A stretch of 64,000 nucleotides of DNA from Sphingobacterium thalpophilum (GTDB taxonomy: Bacteria; Bacteroidota; Bacteroidia; Sphingobacteriales; Sphingobacteriaceae), in assembly GCA_945868825.1 (NCBI GenBank), contig CAMBMM010000001.1, positions 620,001-684,000 on the forward strand, written 5' to 3'. Position 1 is the first letter of the stretch. Every line of letters begins with the position of its first letter. Below are positions 7,430 to 17,322 of the stretch, piece after piece. Position numbers and translations under genes: made by a program. The notes under the pieces are model-generated. The model was given only the letters and a program-made list of their open reading frames with translations. It ran no database searches and was not told the DNA's origin.

Positions 7430-10276
7430 ATGTACAAATTGAGAAAATATAAAATATTTAATATACATATAATCAGTATTTTAACTTTATTTATATTAAG
7501 TATAAATTTATATACTGCAAAAGCTCAACTTTTCGACACGGGACAGAATCCCCCGGGGTTAAAATGGAGGCAAATAAATACCAAACATTTTCAGCTTTTA
7601 TACCCCGCCCTACTCGAGCTTGAAGCACAACGAATGGCCAACAGTTTAGACCATATAATTGGTCGTGTTAGTAGATCGATAAACAAAGACCCAAAGCGCA
7701 TTACAGTGATTCTTCAAAACCAAACTGTGGAATCGAATGGATTTGTACAACTGGCGCCACGACATTCAGAATTTTACACCACTCCGAGCCAAGAGTTCGA
7801 TTCGCAAGATTGGCTGAACAGCTTAGCCGTACACGAACTTAGGCACGTGGTGCAAATAGACAAGCTAACAGGCAGCATTCAGGCTCCAGGTTTCGAGTCT
7901 TTAGCCTTTGCTTTCTTTGGCGTGAGCCTTCCAGCATGGTTTTTTGAGGGTGATGCCGTACTTAGCGAAACGCTGTTAACAGAAGCCGGCAGAGGGCGCC
8001 AGCCAAGCTTTAATTTATATTTGAGAGCCAATTTACTCAGCAACAAGCACTACAGTTATGGCAAAAACTACTTGGGATCGCTCAAAGACCTCACTTCTGG
8101 TTATTATCCCTTAGGCTTTTTTATGGTTACTAAACTCCATAGAGATTATGGCGATTTTATTTTAGACACCCTTCTTCGCCAAATGGCTAATCATCCATTC
8201 CGTTTATACAATTTGAGTAAAACCAGCCAAAAACTTACCGGCTTAACTACAGAAATGTGGTACAAAGCCACCAACAACGAACTCACCCAACTATGGAGGG
8301 ATCAATTAAACAGTATTAAATATACTGAATATAGCCCATTAAACAAGCGAAACGCTGATTTTGCCGAAGATTATTTATTACCCCAACGGAGTTACGACAG
8401 AACCATTATCGCATTAAAACATAGTAAAGCCCGTACCAGCCAGCTAGTACAAATCGATGAAAACGGCAAAGAAAAGTCGCTGCTAGCTATTGGCATACAG
8501 CAAGAGCCCAATATGCAGGTAATGAATACTAAAGTGGTTTGGGATGAGCTAAGGGTGGATGAACGCTATTCTAAGCGATCGTATAATGTAATTTGCGTTT
8601 TTGACTTAAAAACGCATAAATACATTCAAATTACGCATAAAACGAGGCTATTCTCTCCTACTTTGTCTACAAATGGCGAAAAAATTGTCGCTATCCAGGT
8701 TGATTTTAGTAATAAAATGACTTTGGTAGAATTGGATGCTAAAACCGGAAAAATACTCAAGCAATTTACTAATTCCGACTTCAGTATCCTGCAAAGTCCA
8801 AAATACCACGCCTCAGGAAACAAAATTGTGTATTTAAAAGTAAACCAACAGGGTACAGCTATCGAGGAGCTTGACTTAAACACCCAAGCTGTACGTAAAA
8901 AATTAGCGCATGAAGTTTCCTTTATAGCTAGGCCCACCTATGCCGGGGATAGCATTTTGTTTAAAGCCCATTACAATGGCATCGATAATATTTATCAGCT
9001 ATCCGCAAACGGGGTTAGTCAAATAAGCACTGCCAAATTTGGTGCCTATTACCCCTATTTCGACGAAAAAAATAAAAAGGTACTTTTTAGCAATTTTGGA
9101 CCACAAGGACACGATATTGCTGAAATTGCGCTAGATACGGTAAAAACACAAGCCATCAGCACCATTAAAAATACCTTTGTTGAATACGCTGCTCCCCTAA
9201 AATCACAAGATGGCGCCCCAATTGATTTCAAACAGGTACCTCAAAACGTATTTACATCTGAAAGGTATAGCCAGGTGACGCATGCCTTTAATTTCCACAG
9301 TTTTGTACCCATTATAGCCAACAACGAATTTACCGACGAATTGAATTTGGGCATAAAAGCCGTATCGAACAATTTGATGAATACCGTAGATTTTTACGCA
9401 GGATACGTATACAACCAAGGTTTAGGGAAAAGTGAATACCAGGCAGGAATCGCCTATAAGGCCCTCTACCCTATTTTAAAACTCGATTTTAAGGATAGAG
9501 CCCGAAGGACTGTTTACAACAATGCTCCCATTACTTGGAGAGAACAAGTGAGCGAATTCAGCATAAGCTTACCATTTGCATTCAATCACCTTGATAAACA
9601 CGGAAATGTAGGTATTGAACTAGCTACAAGCTATACAGCAAGAAATCATATTACCGGGTTACCAGCAGGTGTAACGCTATCTAATTCACTAGCATTCCCC
9701 ATGCAGTACAGTATTTATCTAAATCAAAATACGAGGCGAAGTACACGAGATTTGGCACCTAGATGGGGTCAGAATTTTTTAATAGCATACGAGCACTTAC
9801 CTTTTGATAAGAACTTAGAGGGTAAACTAATAAGCACACAAAGCTTGTTCTTTACTCCCGGATTAGGACTTAATCATAGTTTTTCGGCAAGTTTTAACAC
9901 TCAAAGTATAAGTGGAACAGCTTATGATTACGCTCTAAATATCCCAACCATAAGTGGTTACAACAACCTCATCAATACAGAAATTTTAAAGAATACACTG
10001 CTATTAGATTACCGTTTTCCCATTGCCTATCCCGATTGGGAAATTGGTAGTTTGGCCTATATCAAACGAATTAGAGCGGCTCTTTTTGCCGATTATGAAA
10101 ATATAGCTGCAAACAAAGCCTTCGTTCCACGTAGCTATGGCTTTGAATTACGGGCCGACGTAAATTTACTACGCTTCTACCTACCCAACTTTAATGTGGG
10201 CGGAAAGATGATTTTCACAAACGAAATATCGGTTAAAAAACCGATATTCGAATTTGGTATAAATTATTCGTACTAA
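7430..10276 (+). CDS. Gluzincin-like metallopeptidase / beta-propeller / probable outer-membrane barrel protein
   Basis: 948 residues. A signal peptide ends near residue 33 (YTAKAQ). A peptidase-MA-like domain follows, with HELRH at about 135-139 fitting HExxH and PAWFFEGDAVLSE (about 169-181) supplying the usual downstream glutamate ligand; the catalytic residues look intact. Residues about 320-590 contain repeats like those of TolB/WD40 propellers (VQIDENGKEK, VELDAKTGKI). The last about 300 residues look like beta-strands of an outer-membrane barrel and end in FEFGINYSY. The order suggests a protease held at the outer membrane with its active site in the periplasm; this is inference. It follows the repeat-rich leader and is 1 nt upstream of the LapA-like gene. 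Confidence 0.72.
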   Translation: MYKLRKYKIFNIHIISILTLFILSINLYTAKAQLFDTGQNPPGLKWRQINTKHFQLLYPALLELEAQRMANSLDHIIGRVSRSINKDPKRITVILQNQTVESNGFVQLAPRHSEFYTTPSQEFDSQDWLNSLAVHELRHVVQIDKLTGSIQAPGFESLAFAFFGVSLPAWFFEGDAVLSETLLTEAGRGRQPSFNLYLRANLLSNKHYSYGKNYLGSLKDLTSGYYPLGFFMVTKLHRDYGDFILDTLLRQMANHPFRLYNLSKTSQKLTGLTTEMWYKATNNELTQLWRDQLNSIKYTEYSPLNKRNADFAEDYLLPQRSYDRTIIALKHSKARTSQLVQIDENGKEKSLLAIGIQQEPNMQVMNTKVVWDELRVDERYSKRSYNVICVFDLKTHKYIQITHKTRLFSPTLSTNGEKIVAIQVDFSNKMTLVELDAKTGKILKQFTNSDFSILQSPKYHASGNKIVYLKVNQQGTAIEELDLNTQAVRKKLAHEVSFIARPTYAGDSILFKAHYNGIDNIYQLSANGVSQISTAKFGAYYPYFDEKNKKVLFSNFGPQGHDIAEIALDTVKTQAISTIKNTFVEYAAPLKSQDGAPIDFKQVPQNVFTSERYSQVTHAFNFHSFVPIIANNEFTDELNLGIKAVSNNLMNTVDFYAGYVYNQGLGKSEYQAGIAYKALYPILKLDFKDRARRTVYNNAPITWREQVSEFSISLPFAFNHLDKHGNVGIELATSYTARNHITGLPAGVTLSNSLAFPMQYSIYLNQNTRRSTRDLAPRWGQNFLIAYEHLPFDKNLEGKLISTQSLFFTPGLGLNHSFSASFNTQSISGTAYDYALNIPTISGYNNLINTEILKNTLLLDYRFPIAYPDWEIGSLAYIKRIRAALFADYENIAANKAFVPRSYGFELRADVNLLRFYLPNFNVGGKMIFTNEISVKKPIFEFGINYSY

Positions 10277-10277
10277 C

Positions 10278-10544
10278 ATGAGTGCAAAAAGTATTTTTAT
10301 CATTTTGATTAGCATAATGGTAACCATTGTGGCTATGAACAATACAGAAGAAGTGAATTTTTGGTTTTTCGGAGACACCAAGATTTCGAAACTGGTAATT
10401 TTAGGCACGATGTTTTTTTCAGGATGGCTAATTGGTTTTTTAATGGGAAAATTGGGCAAAAAACCGAAAGAAACGAACGAATTTGAGGAATATGAAAAAG
10501 AGGAATCGGATATAAGCCACGAGGATAGAGAATATATTAACTAA
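10278..10544 (+). CDS. LapA/DUF1049-like small membrane protein
   Basis: 88 residues. Two hydrophobic helices (about 3-20 and 37-57) flank a short loop with NNTEEVNFWFFGD, the pattern of LapA-domain (DUF1049) proteins. A charged, acidic cytoplasmic tail follows. LapA/LapB act in LPS assembly control in Escherichia coli; the role here is not known. It starts 1 nt after the 948-residue gene. Its TAA overlaps the ispE stop by 4 nt (TTAA) on the other strand. Confidence 0.78.
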   Translation: MSAKSIFIILISIMVTIVAMNNTEEVNFWFFGDTKISKLVILGTMFFSGWLIGFLMGKLGKKPKETNEFEEYEKEESDISHEDREYIN

Positions 10545-11344
10545 ACACCATAGTACACCTGAGCCTTTTTCTCCAAGGTGGTTAACACTACAGGTTTTTC
10601 AAAAATTCCAACTACCGACGAACCGCTACCTGTCATAGCCGCATACACCGCTCCGGCTTCGTACAAAGACGATTTAAGCGCTCGTATTTGCGGATAAGCT
10701 TCAAATAAGTGTTTCTCAAAATCGTTTGCGATAAAATTTTTCCACACCGAAACGGGTTTTTGAATGCTTTCAAGCAAACTATAAACTGGAGTAGCTGGAT
10801 TTACGCCTCTATAAGCCTCAGCCGTAGAAATATGCACATCGGGAGTGACCAAAACCAAGTAATAGGAACTTAAATCTAACGTAATACCTTGAAGCTGATT
10901 GCCTATACCGGTAGCAAATGCCGGCTTATTTTTAATAAAAAATGGGCAATCTGCACCTAAGCGACTTGCATAGGCTTCTAATTGCTCAACAGATAAACTC
11001 AATTTGAACTTATCATTCATTAGTTTTAAAAAAAATGCCGCATCAGCAGAACCACCACCCAAACCCGCACCAATTGGTACATGCTTATACAAATGAATAT
11101 GTACGGGCGGTATGGAAAAATCGGCAGCAAGCAAATGATAGGCCTTTACACATAAATTACTATCGGCATTACCGGGGATAGCCAAGCCAGAAGAAGTAAA
11201 ACTTAATTCGTCGCTTTCAACAACCTCTAAGGCATCGTGTAACTGAATAGGATAAAGTACGCTTTCTAGGTTGTGATAACCATCAGCACGACGATCGGTA
11301 ATAGTTAAACCGAGATTAATTTTAGCGTTTGGGAAACAAATCAT
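10541..11344 (-). CDS. ispE: 4-diphosphocytidyl-2-C-methyl-D-erythritol kinase IspE
   Basis: 267 residues. It phosphorylates CDP-methylerythritol in the non-mevalonate isoprenoid pathway. The GHMP-kinase ATP loop HVPIGAGLGGGSADAA is at about 88-103, the N-terminal NAKINLGL motif at about 6-13, and MTGSGSSVVGIF near the C-terminus. A good -7 box lies 43 nt upstream. It is transcribed divergently from thyA and ends over the stop of the LapA-like gene. Confidence 0.94.
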   Translation of the reverse strand: MICFPNAKINLGLTITDRRADGYHNLESVLYPIQLHDALEVVESDELSFTSSGLAIPGNADSNLCVKAYHLLAADFSIPPVHIHLYKHVPIGAGLGGGSADAAFFLKLMNDKFKLSLSVEQLEAYASRLGADCPFFIKNKPAFATGIGNQLQGITLDLSSYYLVLVTPDVHISTAEAYRGVNPATPVYSLLESIQKPVSVWKNFIANDFEKHLFEAYPQIRALKSSLYEAGAVYAAMTGSGSSVVGIFEKPVVLTTLEKKAQVYYGV

Positions 11345-11386
11345 TTTCTAAACATCGGTGTTTATTTATAAACAATGTTAGGATGC

Positions 11387-11394
11387 CAAAAATA
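11387..11394 (-). promoter_or_regulatory. -7 promoter box of ispE
   Basis: TATTTTTG on the reverse strand fits TAnnTTTG exactly, 43 nt before the ispE ATG. It also overlaps the track's extended thyA N-terminus, which supports the later thyA start. Confidence 0.55.
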
Positions 11395-11425
11395 CATTTA
11401 TTTTATTTGCATAGAACTAGAAAAA

Positions 11426-12220
11426 ATGAAAGCATATTTAGACTTGATGCAGCATGTGCTTAACGAGGGCACACAAAAACACGACAGAACGGGAACGGGT
11501 ACCATTAGCGTATTCGGCTACCAAATGCGCTTTAATTTACAAGAAGGTTTTCCATTGGTAACTACCAAAAAATGTCACTTACGTTCTATCATACACGAGC
11601 TTATTTGGTTTTTAAAGGGCAATACCAATATTGCCTATTTAAAAGAAAATGGCGTAAGCATTTGGGACGAATGGGCCGACGAAAATGGCAATTTAGGTCC
11701 TGTATACGGATCTCAATGGCGTTCTTGGCCTACAGCCAATGGCCAGCATATCGATCAAATTAAGCAGGTAATAAACCAAATAAAAAACAACCCCGATTCT
11801 CGTAGATTGATTGTTTCGGCCTGGAATGTAGGCGAAATTGAAAATATGGCGCTCCCACCCTGCCACGCTTTCTTTCAGTTTTACGTGGCCGATGGCAAAT
11901 TGAGCTGCCAACTATACCAGCGTAGTGCCGATATATTTTTAGGAGTACCTTTTAATATTGCATCCTATGCTTTATTAACCATGATGGTGGCACAAGTATG
12001 TGGCCTGCAAGCTGGTGATTTTGTACATACTTTAGGCGATGCACATCTCTACAACAACCACTTAGAACAAACAAGTTTACAATTAAGTAGAGAGATCCGT
12101 CCACTACCTAGTATGAAACTTAATCCGAAAGTAATGGACATCTTCGACTTTAAGTTTGAAGATTTCACACTTGAAAATTACGATCCACATCCACACATTA
12201 AAGCTCCGGTAGCAATTTAA
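11426..12220 (+). CDS. thyA: Thymidylate synthase ThyA
   Basis: 264 residues from ATG 11426 ([12 protein letters not shown]), the same length as the Escherichia coli enzyme; the track's 17-residue extension is not family-like. It methylates dUMP to dTMP with methylene-tetrahydrofolate. Visible are the phosphate-binding RTGTGT (about 21-26), the nucleophile in [12 protein letters not shown] (Cys146), [18 protein letters not shown] and the C-terminal [13 protein letters not shown]. The dihydrofolate reductase gene follows after 1 nt, a metabolically sensible pair because ThyA oxidises the folate that the reductase restores. Confidence 0.97.
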   Translation: MKAYLDLMQHVLNEGTQKHDRTGTGTISVFGYQMRFNLQEGFPLVTTKKCHLRSIIHELIWFLKGNTNIAYLKENGVSIWDEWADENGNLGPVYGSQWRSWPTANGQHIDQIKQVINQIKNNPDSRRLIVSAWNVGEIENMALPPCHAFFQFYVADGKLSCQLYQRSADIFLGVPFNIASYALLTMMVAQVCGLQAGDFVHTLGDAHLYNNHLEQTSLQLSREIRPLPSMKLNPKVMDIFDFKFEDFTLENYDPHPHIKAPVAI

Positions 12221-12221
12221 T

Positions 12222-12713
12222 ATGGCAGCTATACTAGAACTTGTTGTGGCGGTTGATGAACAGGGTGGGATTGGTAAAAACAACCAATTACTTTGGCACT
12301 TACCAGCCGATTTAAAGCGTTTTAAAGAAATTACCACCGGCCATCCCATTATTATGGGGCGTAAAACCTACGATTCTATTGGAAGAGCACTTCCAAACAG
12401 ACGAAATATGGTAATTAGCAGGCAAGCAGACTTGTGCATTGAAGGCGTAGAAATAGCAAATAGTCTAACCGATGCCATCGATTTAGTAGCCAATGAAAAT
12501 AAGGCATTTATTATTGGTGGTGCCGAAATTTTTAAACAAGCCATGCCTTTCATCAGCACCATATACTTCACCATTGTACACCATAGTTTCGAAGCCGATA
12601 CTTTTTTTGAAAGCCCATCTCTGAGCACTTGGGAAGCTATTGAAACCGAAACCCACCAGGCAGACGATAAAAACGCCTATTCATACACTTTTATCACCTA
12701 TAAAAAGCGATAA
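12222..12713 (+). CDS. folA: Dihydrofolate reductase
   Basis: 163 residues, normal length. It reduces dihydrofolate to tetrahydrofolate with NADPH. Motifs: VVAVDEQGGIGKNNQLLWHLPADLKRFK region at the N-terminus, IIMGRKTYDSIGRALPNR, and FIIGGAEIFKQAM. It is in a two-gene operon with thyA (1-nt gap). No terminator hairpin is seen in the 125-bp gap after it. Confidence 0.95.
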   Translation: MAAILELVVAVDEQGGIGKNNQLLWHLPADLKRFKEITTGHPIIMGRKTYDSIGRALPNRRNMVISRQADLCIEGVEIANSLTDAIDLVANENKAFIIGGAEIFKQAMPFISTIYFTIVHHSFEADTFFESPSLSTWEAIETETHQADDKNAYSYTFITYKKR

Positions 12714-12779
12714 TTTAAGATTCTGACAAAAACCACGATGCTTTCTAAAAAACGGCTACCTAGCTAAGAAAAAAATAGT

Positions 12780-12787
12780 TAGATTTG
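12780..12787 (+). promoter_or_regulatory. -7 promoter box of secDF
   Basis: TAGATTTG matches TAnnTTTG exactly, 51 nt before the secDF ATG. No convincing -33 TTG. Confidence 0.5.
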
Positions 12788-12838
12788 CCGTCTTATTAAA
12801 AATAGCTAAACGCACACTACAATACAATTTAGAACAAA

Positions 12839-15778
12839 ATGCAAGGAAAAGGACTAGTAAAATTTGTAACCATCGCATTAACCATTGCGTGTTTGTATTC
12901 GCTATCTTTCACATGGATTGCCCAAAAAGTTGAGAAAGACGCAAAAGCCTATGCCAAAGGCGACGGTACCAAAGAAAAAACATATTTAGACTCTGTAGCC
13001 AATACGCCGGTTTTCAGTGCTGTTAAATACATTACCTATCAGTATGCCAAACAACGCGAAATTCCATTGGGATTGGACTTAAAAGGTGGTATGAACGTAA
13101 CCATGGAAATTTCGTTAACCGAATTGGTACGTAACTTAGCAAATAACCCAGCCGATGTAAATTTCAATACCGCTTTACGCAATGCAGAAAGTCGTTTAAA
13201 AGAAAGTCGCCAAGATTTTATTAGCCTATTTGGTGAAGAATTTGAGAAAGTAAGTCCTGGTGCGCCACTTGCCCCTTTCTTTGCAACCAAAGAAAATTCA
13301 CAAAATATTAAAATAAACGCCTCCAATGCCGATGTATTGGCATTCTTAACTAAAGAATCTAATAGTGCCATTGAGCGTTCATTCAATATTCTTCGTACCC
13401 GTATCGATAAATTTGGGGTTACCTCTCCAAATATTCAATTGCAAGAAGGTTCTAACCGTATTTTAATTGAGCTGCCAGGTGTTTCCGATCCGGTTCGTGT
13501 ACGTAAACTTTTACAAGGTTCGGCTAAATTGGAGTTCTGGGAAACCTATGATAACACCGAAATTTATCCACTTTTAGAAAATGCTAATAAATTGGCCGCT
13601 AGTACCATTAAACCAATTGCTACCGCCGATACTACCAAAGTAGCTCCAGAAAGCAGCAAATTAGCCGCATTGGGTAAAACAGATACCACGAAGAAAGATG
13701 CAAAATTAGCGCAAGACCAAGCAGCATTAACGAAACAAAATCCATTATTTGCGTTATTAAGTCCAGCTACATACCAAGGCGAAGATGGCCAAACAGCCTT
13801 GCGTCCAGGTCCGGTAGTTGGTTTTGTTGCTCAAAAAGATACCGCTAAAGTAAATGCCTTATTAAGCAGCCCAGCAATTAAATCAATTATCCCTGCTAGT
13901 ATTAAATTATTATGGGGAGTAAAACCAATATCAGAAGAAAGTAAAGTATTTGAACTGTATGCCATCAAAGTAAGTAAAGTGGACGGAACACCCGCTTTAG
14001 GTGGCGATGTAATTTCTGATGCCCGTGACGATTTCGATCAACGTGGTAATCCGGAAGTAGTTATGGTTATGAACTCCGAAGGTGCTCGTGAATGGAAAAG
14101 CATTACGGCCTTAGCATCTTCCGATCCCAATAATAAAAAAAGCGTTGCTATTGTTTTAGATAACAATGTATACTCTGCTCCTACGGTCCAGGGTGAAATT
14201 CCAAATGGTGTTTCGTCCATTTCAGGAAGCTTTAAAGTAGAAGACACCAAAGATTTAGCCAACGTATTAAAAGCAGGTCGTTTACCTGCCCCAGCAAAAA
14301 TTGTGAGTGAATATATTGTAGGTCCTTCATTAGGTGCCGAATCAATTAATAGTGGGTTAATTTCTACCTTGGCTGGCATTGCGGCCATCCTATTATTTAT
14401 GGCCCTTTACTACAACAAGGCAGGGTGGGTAGCCAATGTTTCTTTATTAATCAACTTATTCTTCTTAATGGGTGTATTAGCATCATTAGGCGCTGTATTA
14501 ACTTTACCTGGCATTGCAGGTATCGTATTATCCCTAGGTATGTCGGTAGATGCAAACGTGCTCATTTATGAAAGGGTGCGTGAAGAAATGGCCACCGGGA
14601 AAAGCCTGAGATTAGCTATTGCCGAAGGATTCAAAAAAGCGATGTCATCTATTTTAGATTCAAACATCACCACGTTCTTAACCGGTTTAATTTTATACAT
14701 TTTTGGTAGCGGTCCAATTTTAGGATTTGCCACTACCCTAATGATCGGTATTATCACCTCTCTTTTCGCCGCCATTTTTATTACTCGATTAATTTTCGAA
14801 TGGATGTTGAGCAAGAACCAAAACATCAGCTTTTCTATTAAAGCCACTCAAAACTTATTTAAAGATTCAAAATTTGATTTTATTACTGGCCGTAGAAAAT
14901 TCTATGTTTTCTCAAGTGTAATTATTATAGCCGGAATAATTTCCATGTTTACCCGTGGATTTAGCTTAGGTGTTGATTTCAAAGGTGGTCGCTCCTATTT
15001 TGTAGAATTTAAAGAAGAAGTGAAAACTACCGATGTTCGTAAAGTATTAACAGAAGAATTTGGTACGGCCCCAGAAGTAAAAACCTTTGGATCGAGCAAT
15101 GAGGTTAAAATTACCACTTCGTACTTGGTAGACGATAATTCGGAAAATGCAGATGCTACTGCTAACGAAAAATTAACTGCCGGATTAAAGAAAATTAGCT
15201 CTGAATTTGAAATTAAAGATTCACAAAAAGTAGGACCAACTATTGCAAATGACATTAAAGTCTCGGCTATTTATGCCGTATTATTTGCCATCTTAGTGGT
15301 ATTCCTATACATTTTAATTCGTTTCAGAAAGTGGCAATTTGGTTTAGCGGCCATTGTAGCTTTGGCGCATGATGTGCTTATTTTATTGGCTTTATTCTCT
15401 TTGTTAAACGGCGTATTGCCATTTTCATTAGATATCGATCAAGCCTTTATTGCAGCAATCTTAACCGTTATGGGTTATTCTATTAACGATACCGTTGTAG
15501 TATTCGACCGTGTGAGAGAATACATCAACCAACACCACACCAAAAACGAAAACCTACCATCGGTAATTAACAATGCTCTAAACAGCACGCTAAGTCGCAC
15601 CGTAGTAACTGGTTTATGTACCATGTTGGTATTAATTATAATCTTCATTTTTGGTGGAGAGATATTAAGAGGATTCTCCTTTGCCATGTTAATTGGTGTT
15701 ATTTTCGGAACATATTCATCGCTATTCGTAGCCACTCCATTTGTGGTTGAGTTTATCCGCGAAAAAACAGAAAACTAA
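12839..15778 (+). CDS. secDF: Protein translocase subunit SecDF (fused SecD-SecF)
   Basis: 979 residues, SecD and SecF in one chain as is usual in Bacteroidota. SecDF uses the proton gradient to help pull secreted proteins through SecYEG on the periplasmic side. The SecD part has an N-terminal helix, LGLDLKGGMNVTMEI (about 77-91), a large periplasmic domain with a low-complexity Ala/Lys/Thr/Asp stretch near 250-300, then six helices with LSLGMSVDANVLIYERVREE. The SecF part has LGVDFKGGRSY and MGYSINDTVVVFDRVRE. A strong terminator follows. Confidence 0.96.
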   Translation: MQGKGLVKFVTIALTIACLYSLSFTWIAQKVEKDAKAYAKGDGTKEKTYLDSVANTPVFSAVKYITYQYAKQREIPLGLDLKGGMNVTMEISLTELVRNLANNPADVNFNTALRNAESRLKESRQDFISLFGEEFEKVSPGAPLAPFFATKENSQNIKINASNADVLAFLTKESNSAIERSFNILRTRIDKFGVTSPNIQLQEGSNRILIELPGVSDPVRVRKLLQGSAKLEFWETYDNTEIYPLLENANKLAASTIKPIATADTTKVAPESSKLAALGKTDTTKKDAKLAQDQAALTKQNPLFALLSPATYQGEDGQTALRPGPVVGFVAQKDTAKVNALLSSPAIKSIIPASIKLLWGVKPISEESKVFELYAIKVSKVDGTPALGGDVISDARDDFDQRGNPEVVMVMNSEGAREWKSITALASSDPNNKKSVAIVLDNNVYSAPTVQGEIPNGVSSISGSFKVEDTKDLANVLKAGRLPAPAKIVSEYIVGPSLGAESINSGLISTLAGIAAILLFMALYYNKAGWVANVSLLINLFFLMGVLASLGAVLTLPGIAGIVLSLGMSVDANVLIYERVREEMATGKSLRLAIAEGFKKAMSSILDSNITTFLTGLILYIFGSGPILGFATTLMIGIITSLFAAIFITRLIFEWMLSKNQNISFSIKATQNLFKDSKFDFITGRRKFYVFSSVIIIAGIISMFTRGFSLGVDFKGGRSYFVEFKEEVKTTDVRKVLTEEFGTAPEVKTFGSSNEVKITTSYLVDDNSENADATANEKLTAGLKKISSEFEIKDSQKVGPTIANDIKVSAIYAVLFAILVVFLYILIRFRKWQFGLAAIVALAHDVLILLALFSLLNGVLPFSLDIDQAFIAAILTVMGYSINDTVVVFDRVREYINQHHTKNENLPSVINNALNSTLSRTVVTGLCTMLVLIIIFIFGGEILRGFSFAMLIGVIFGTYSSLFVATPFVVEFIREKTEN

Positions 15779-15795
15779 TTTTTACAAAATCTAAA

Positions 15796-15829
15796 TAAAA
15801 AAGCCCCCGGCAATGTCGGGGCTTTTTTA
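15796..15829 (+). terminator. Rho-independent terminator of secDF
   Basis: AAAAAAGCCCC ... GGGGCTTTTTT, a GC-rich stem flanked by A and T runs, about 20 nt after the secDF stop. The A run makes it able to work in both directions. Confidence 0.9.
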
Positions 15830-15832
15830 TTT

Positions 15833-15856
15833 CAACAATAATTAAGATATTTGTTG
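15833..15856. promoter_or_regulatory. Candidate MarR operator (inverted repeat)
   Basis: CAACAA, 12-nt spacer, TTGTTG, ending 14 nt before the marR ATG. Placement fits autorepression by the MarR protein; the short arms make it tentative. Confidence 0.35.
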
Positions 15857-15870
15857 TACTAATAATTGCT

Positions 15871-16314
15871 ATGTCAACAGATCCGTTTTACGCCTATTCA
15901 CATTTACTCGACCGAACGGCACGAAAGGTAAAGCAATATGCCCAACGTGAATTCAATACCCAACAATTTGATATTACAGTAGACCAGTGGCTGGTACTCA
16001 AAAACTTAAAAGAACAAGAGCACCTCAACCAAAGTGAATTGGCCGACCTTTTAGGAAAAGATCATCCTACACTTACCCGAATTATCGATTTATTGTGCAA
16101 AAAAGACCTAGTTGAGCGTCGTATAAATCCGACTGATCGTCGTAGCTTTACCGTGCATTTAACAAGCATCGGAAAAAATAAAGCGGCCGAATGGAGCCCA
16201 AAAATGGGTGAAATACGTATGAAGGCCTGGGAAAATTTGAGTGAAAAAGATTATACAGACTTGAAACGAATTTTAAACACCATTTATACTAATTTAGATA
16301 CGAACACCCTATAA
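15871..16314 (+). CDS. MarR-family transcriptional regulator
   Basis: 147 residues with a winged helix-turn-helix: LNQSELADLLGKDHPTLTRI as the recognition region (about 52-71) and the wing RRINPTDRRSFTVHLT (about 89-104). N- and C-terminal helices would form the dimer interface. No cysteine pair typical of OhrR is present in the core. It is the first gene of a tight operon (2 nt to the reductase), so it most likely controls its own transcription and that of the reductase and ferredoxin. The effector is unknown. Confidence 0.88.
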   Translation: MSTDPFYAYSHLLDRTARKVKQYAQREFNTQQFDITVDQWLVLKNLKEQEHLNQSELADLLGKDHPTLTRIIDLLCKKDLVERRINPTDRRSFTVHLTSIGKNKAAEWSPKMGEIRMKAWENLSEKDYTDLKRILNTIYTNLDTNTL

Positions 16315-16316
16315 AA

Positions 16317-17321
16317 ATGATTACAACAGATATTTGCATTATTGGAGCCGGTCCGGTTGGCTTATTCACCGTTTTCGAAGCTGGATTATTAAAAATGCGT
16401 TGCCATTTAATTGATGCATTACCGCAAATTGGCGGTCAACTATCCGAAATTTATCCTCAAAAACCCATTTACGATATTCCGGGTTATCCTGAAATTAAAG
16501 CCCAAGAACTTATCGATAGGTTGATAGAGCAAATTGATCCGTTTGAGCCAGGCTTTACCCTGGGCGAACGGGTAGAAGAATTAGAAAAACAAGCCGATGG
16601 CTCGTATATTGTACGCACCAACGAAGGAACAGCGGTGCATTGCCAAGTGGTAGCCATTGCGGGCGGATTAGGCTGTTTTGAGCCCCGTAAACCCGAAATT
16701 ACAGGTTTAGAAGATTTTGAAGGCAAAGGAGTAGCCTACATGGTAAAACAACCCGAACAATTTCGCGATAAAAACATTGTATTAGCAGGCGGTGGCGACT
16801 CTGCGTTAGATTGGACGATTTACCTAGCCGATGTAGCCAAAAAAGTAACCTTAGTACACCGTGGCGATACCTTCCGTGGTGCGCCCGATTCGGCAGAAAA
16901 AGTATTTGACTTAGCCAAAGAAGGCAAAATCAATTTGGTATTGCAATCGAACGTATTAAGCATTTCCGGAAACAAGCATATCGAATCGATTACCCTGGTT
17001 GGAAAAGATAAAGAAGAGAAAATCTTAGAAACCGACTACTTAATTCCGCTCTTCGGTTTAAGCCCTAAATTAGGCCCGCTAGCGAACTGGGGTTTAAACA
17101 TTGATAAATCAGCCATTGAGGTTAATACCTTTGATTATTCGACTAATGTAGAGCGTATTTTCGCTATTGGCGACATCAATACCTATCCTGGAAAATTGAA
17201 ATTGATTTTGTGTGGTTTCCACGAAGCGGCATTAATGGTACAAAGTGCCTTTAAATTTGTATACCCCGATCAAAAATTAAGTTTTAAATACACCACCGTT
17301 TACGGCGTAAATGCATTCTAA
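16317..17321 (+). CDS. Ferredoxin--NADP reductase, thioredoxin-reductase-like type
   Basis: 334 residues. The FAD-binding GAGPVG is at about 10-15 and the NADP-binding GGGDSALDWTIYLADVAKKV begins at about 158. The GIGD-like FAIGDINTYPGKLKL near the C-terminus binds FAD. The CxxC of thioredoxin reductase is absent and QIGGQLSEIYPQKPIYDIPG is present, which is the signature of the FNR group known from Chlorobium and Bacillus (YumC). It passes electrons between NADPH and ferredoxin. The next gene encodes a ferredoxin, which is its natural partner. Confidence 0.93.
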   Translation: MITTDICIIGAGPVGLFTVFEAGLLKMRCHLIDALPQIGGQLSEIYPQKPIYDIPGYPEIKAQELIDRLIEQIDPFEPGFTLGERVEELEKQADGSYIVRTNEGTAVHCQVVAIAGGLGCFEPRKPEITGLEDFEGKGVAYMVKQPEQFRDKNIVLAGGGDSALDWTIYLADVAKKVTLVHRGDTFRGAPDSAEKVFDLAKEGKINLVLQSNVLSISGNKHIESITLVGKDKEEKILETDYLIPLFGLSPKLGPLANWGLNIDKSAIEVNTFDYSTNVERIFAIGDINTYPGKLKLILCGFHEAALMVQSAFKFVYPDQKLSFKYTTVYGVNAF

Positions 17322-17322
17322 T

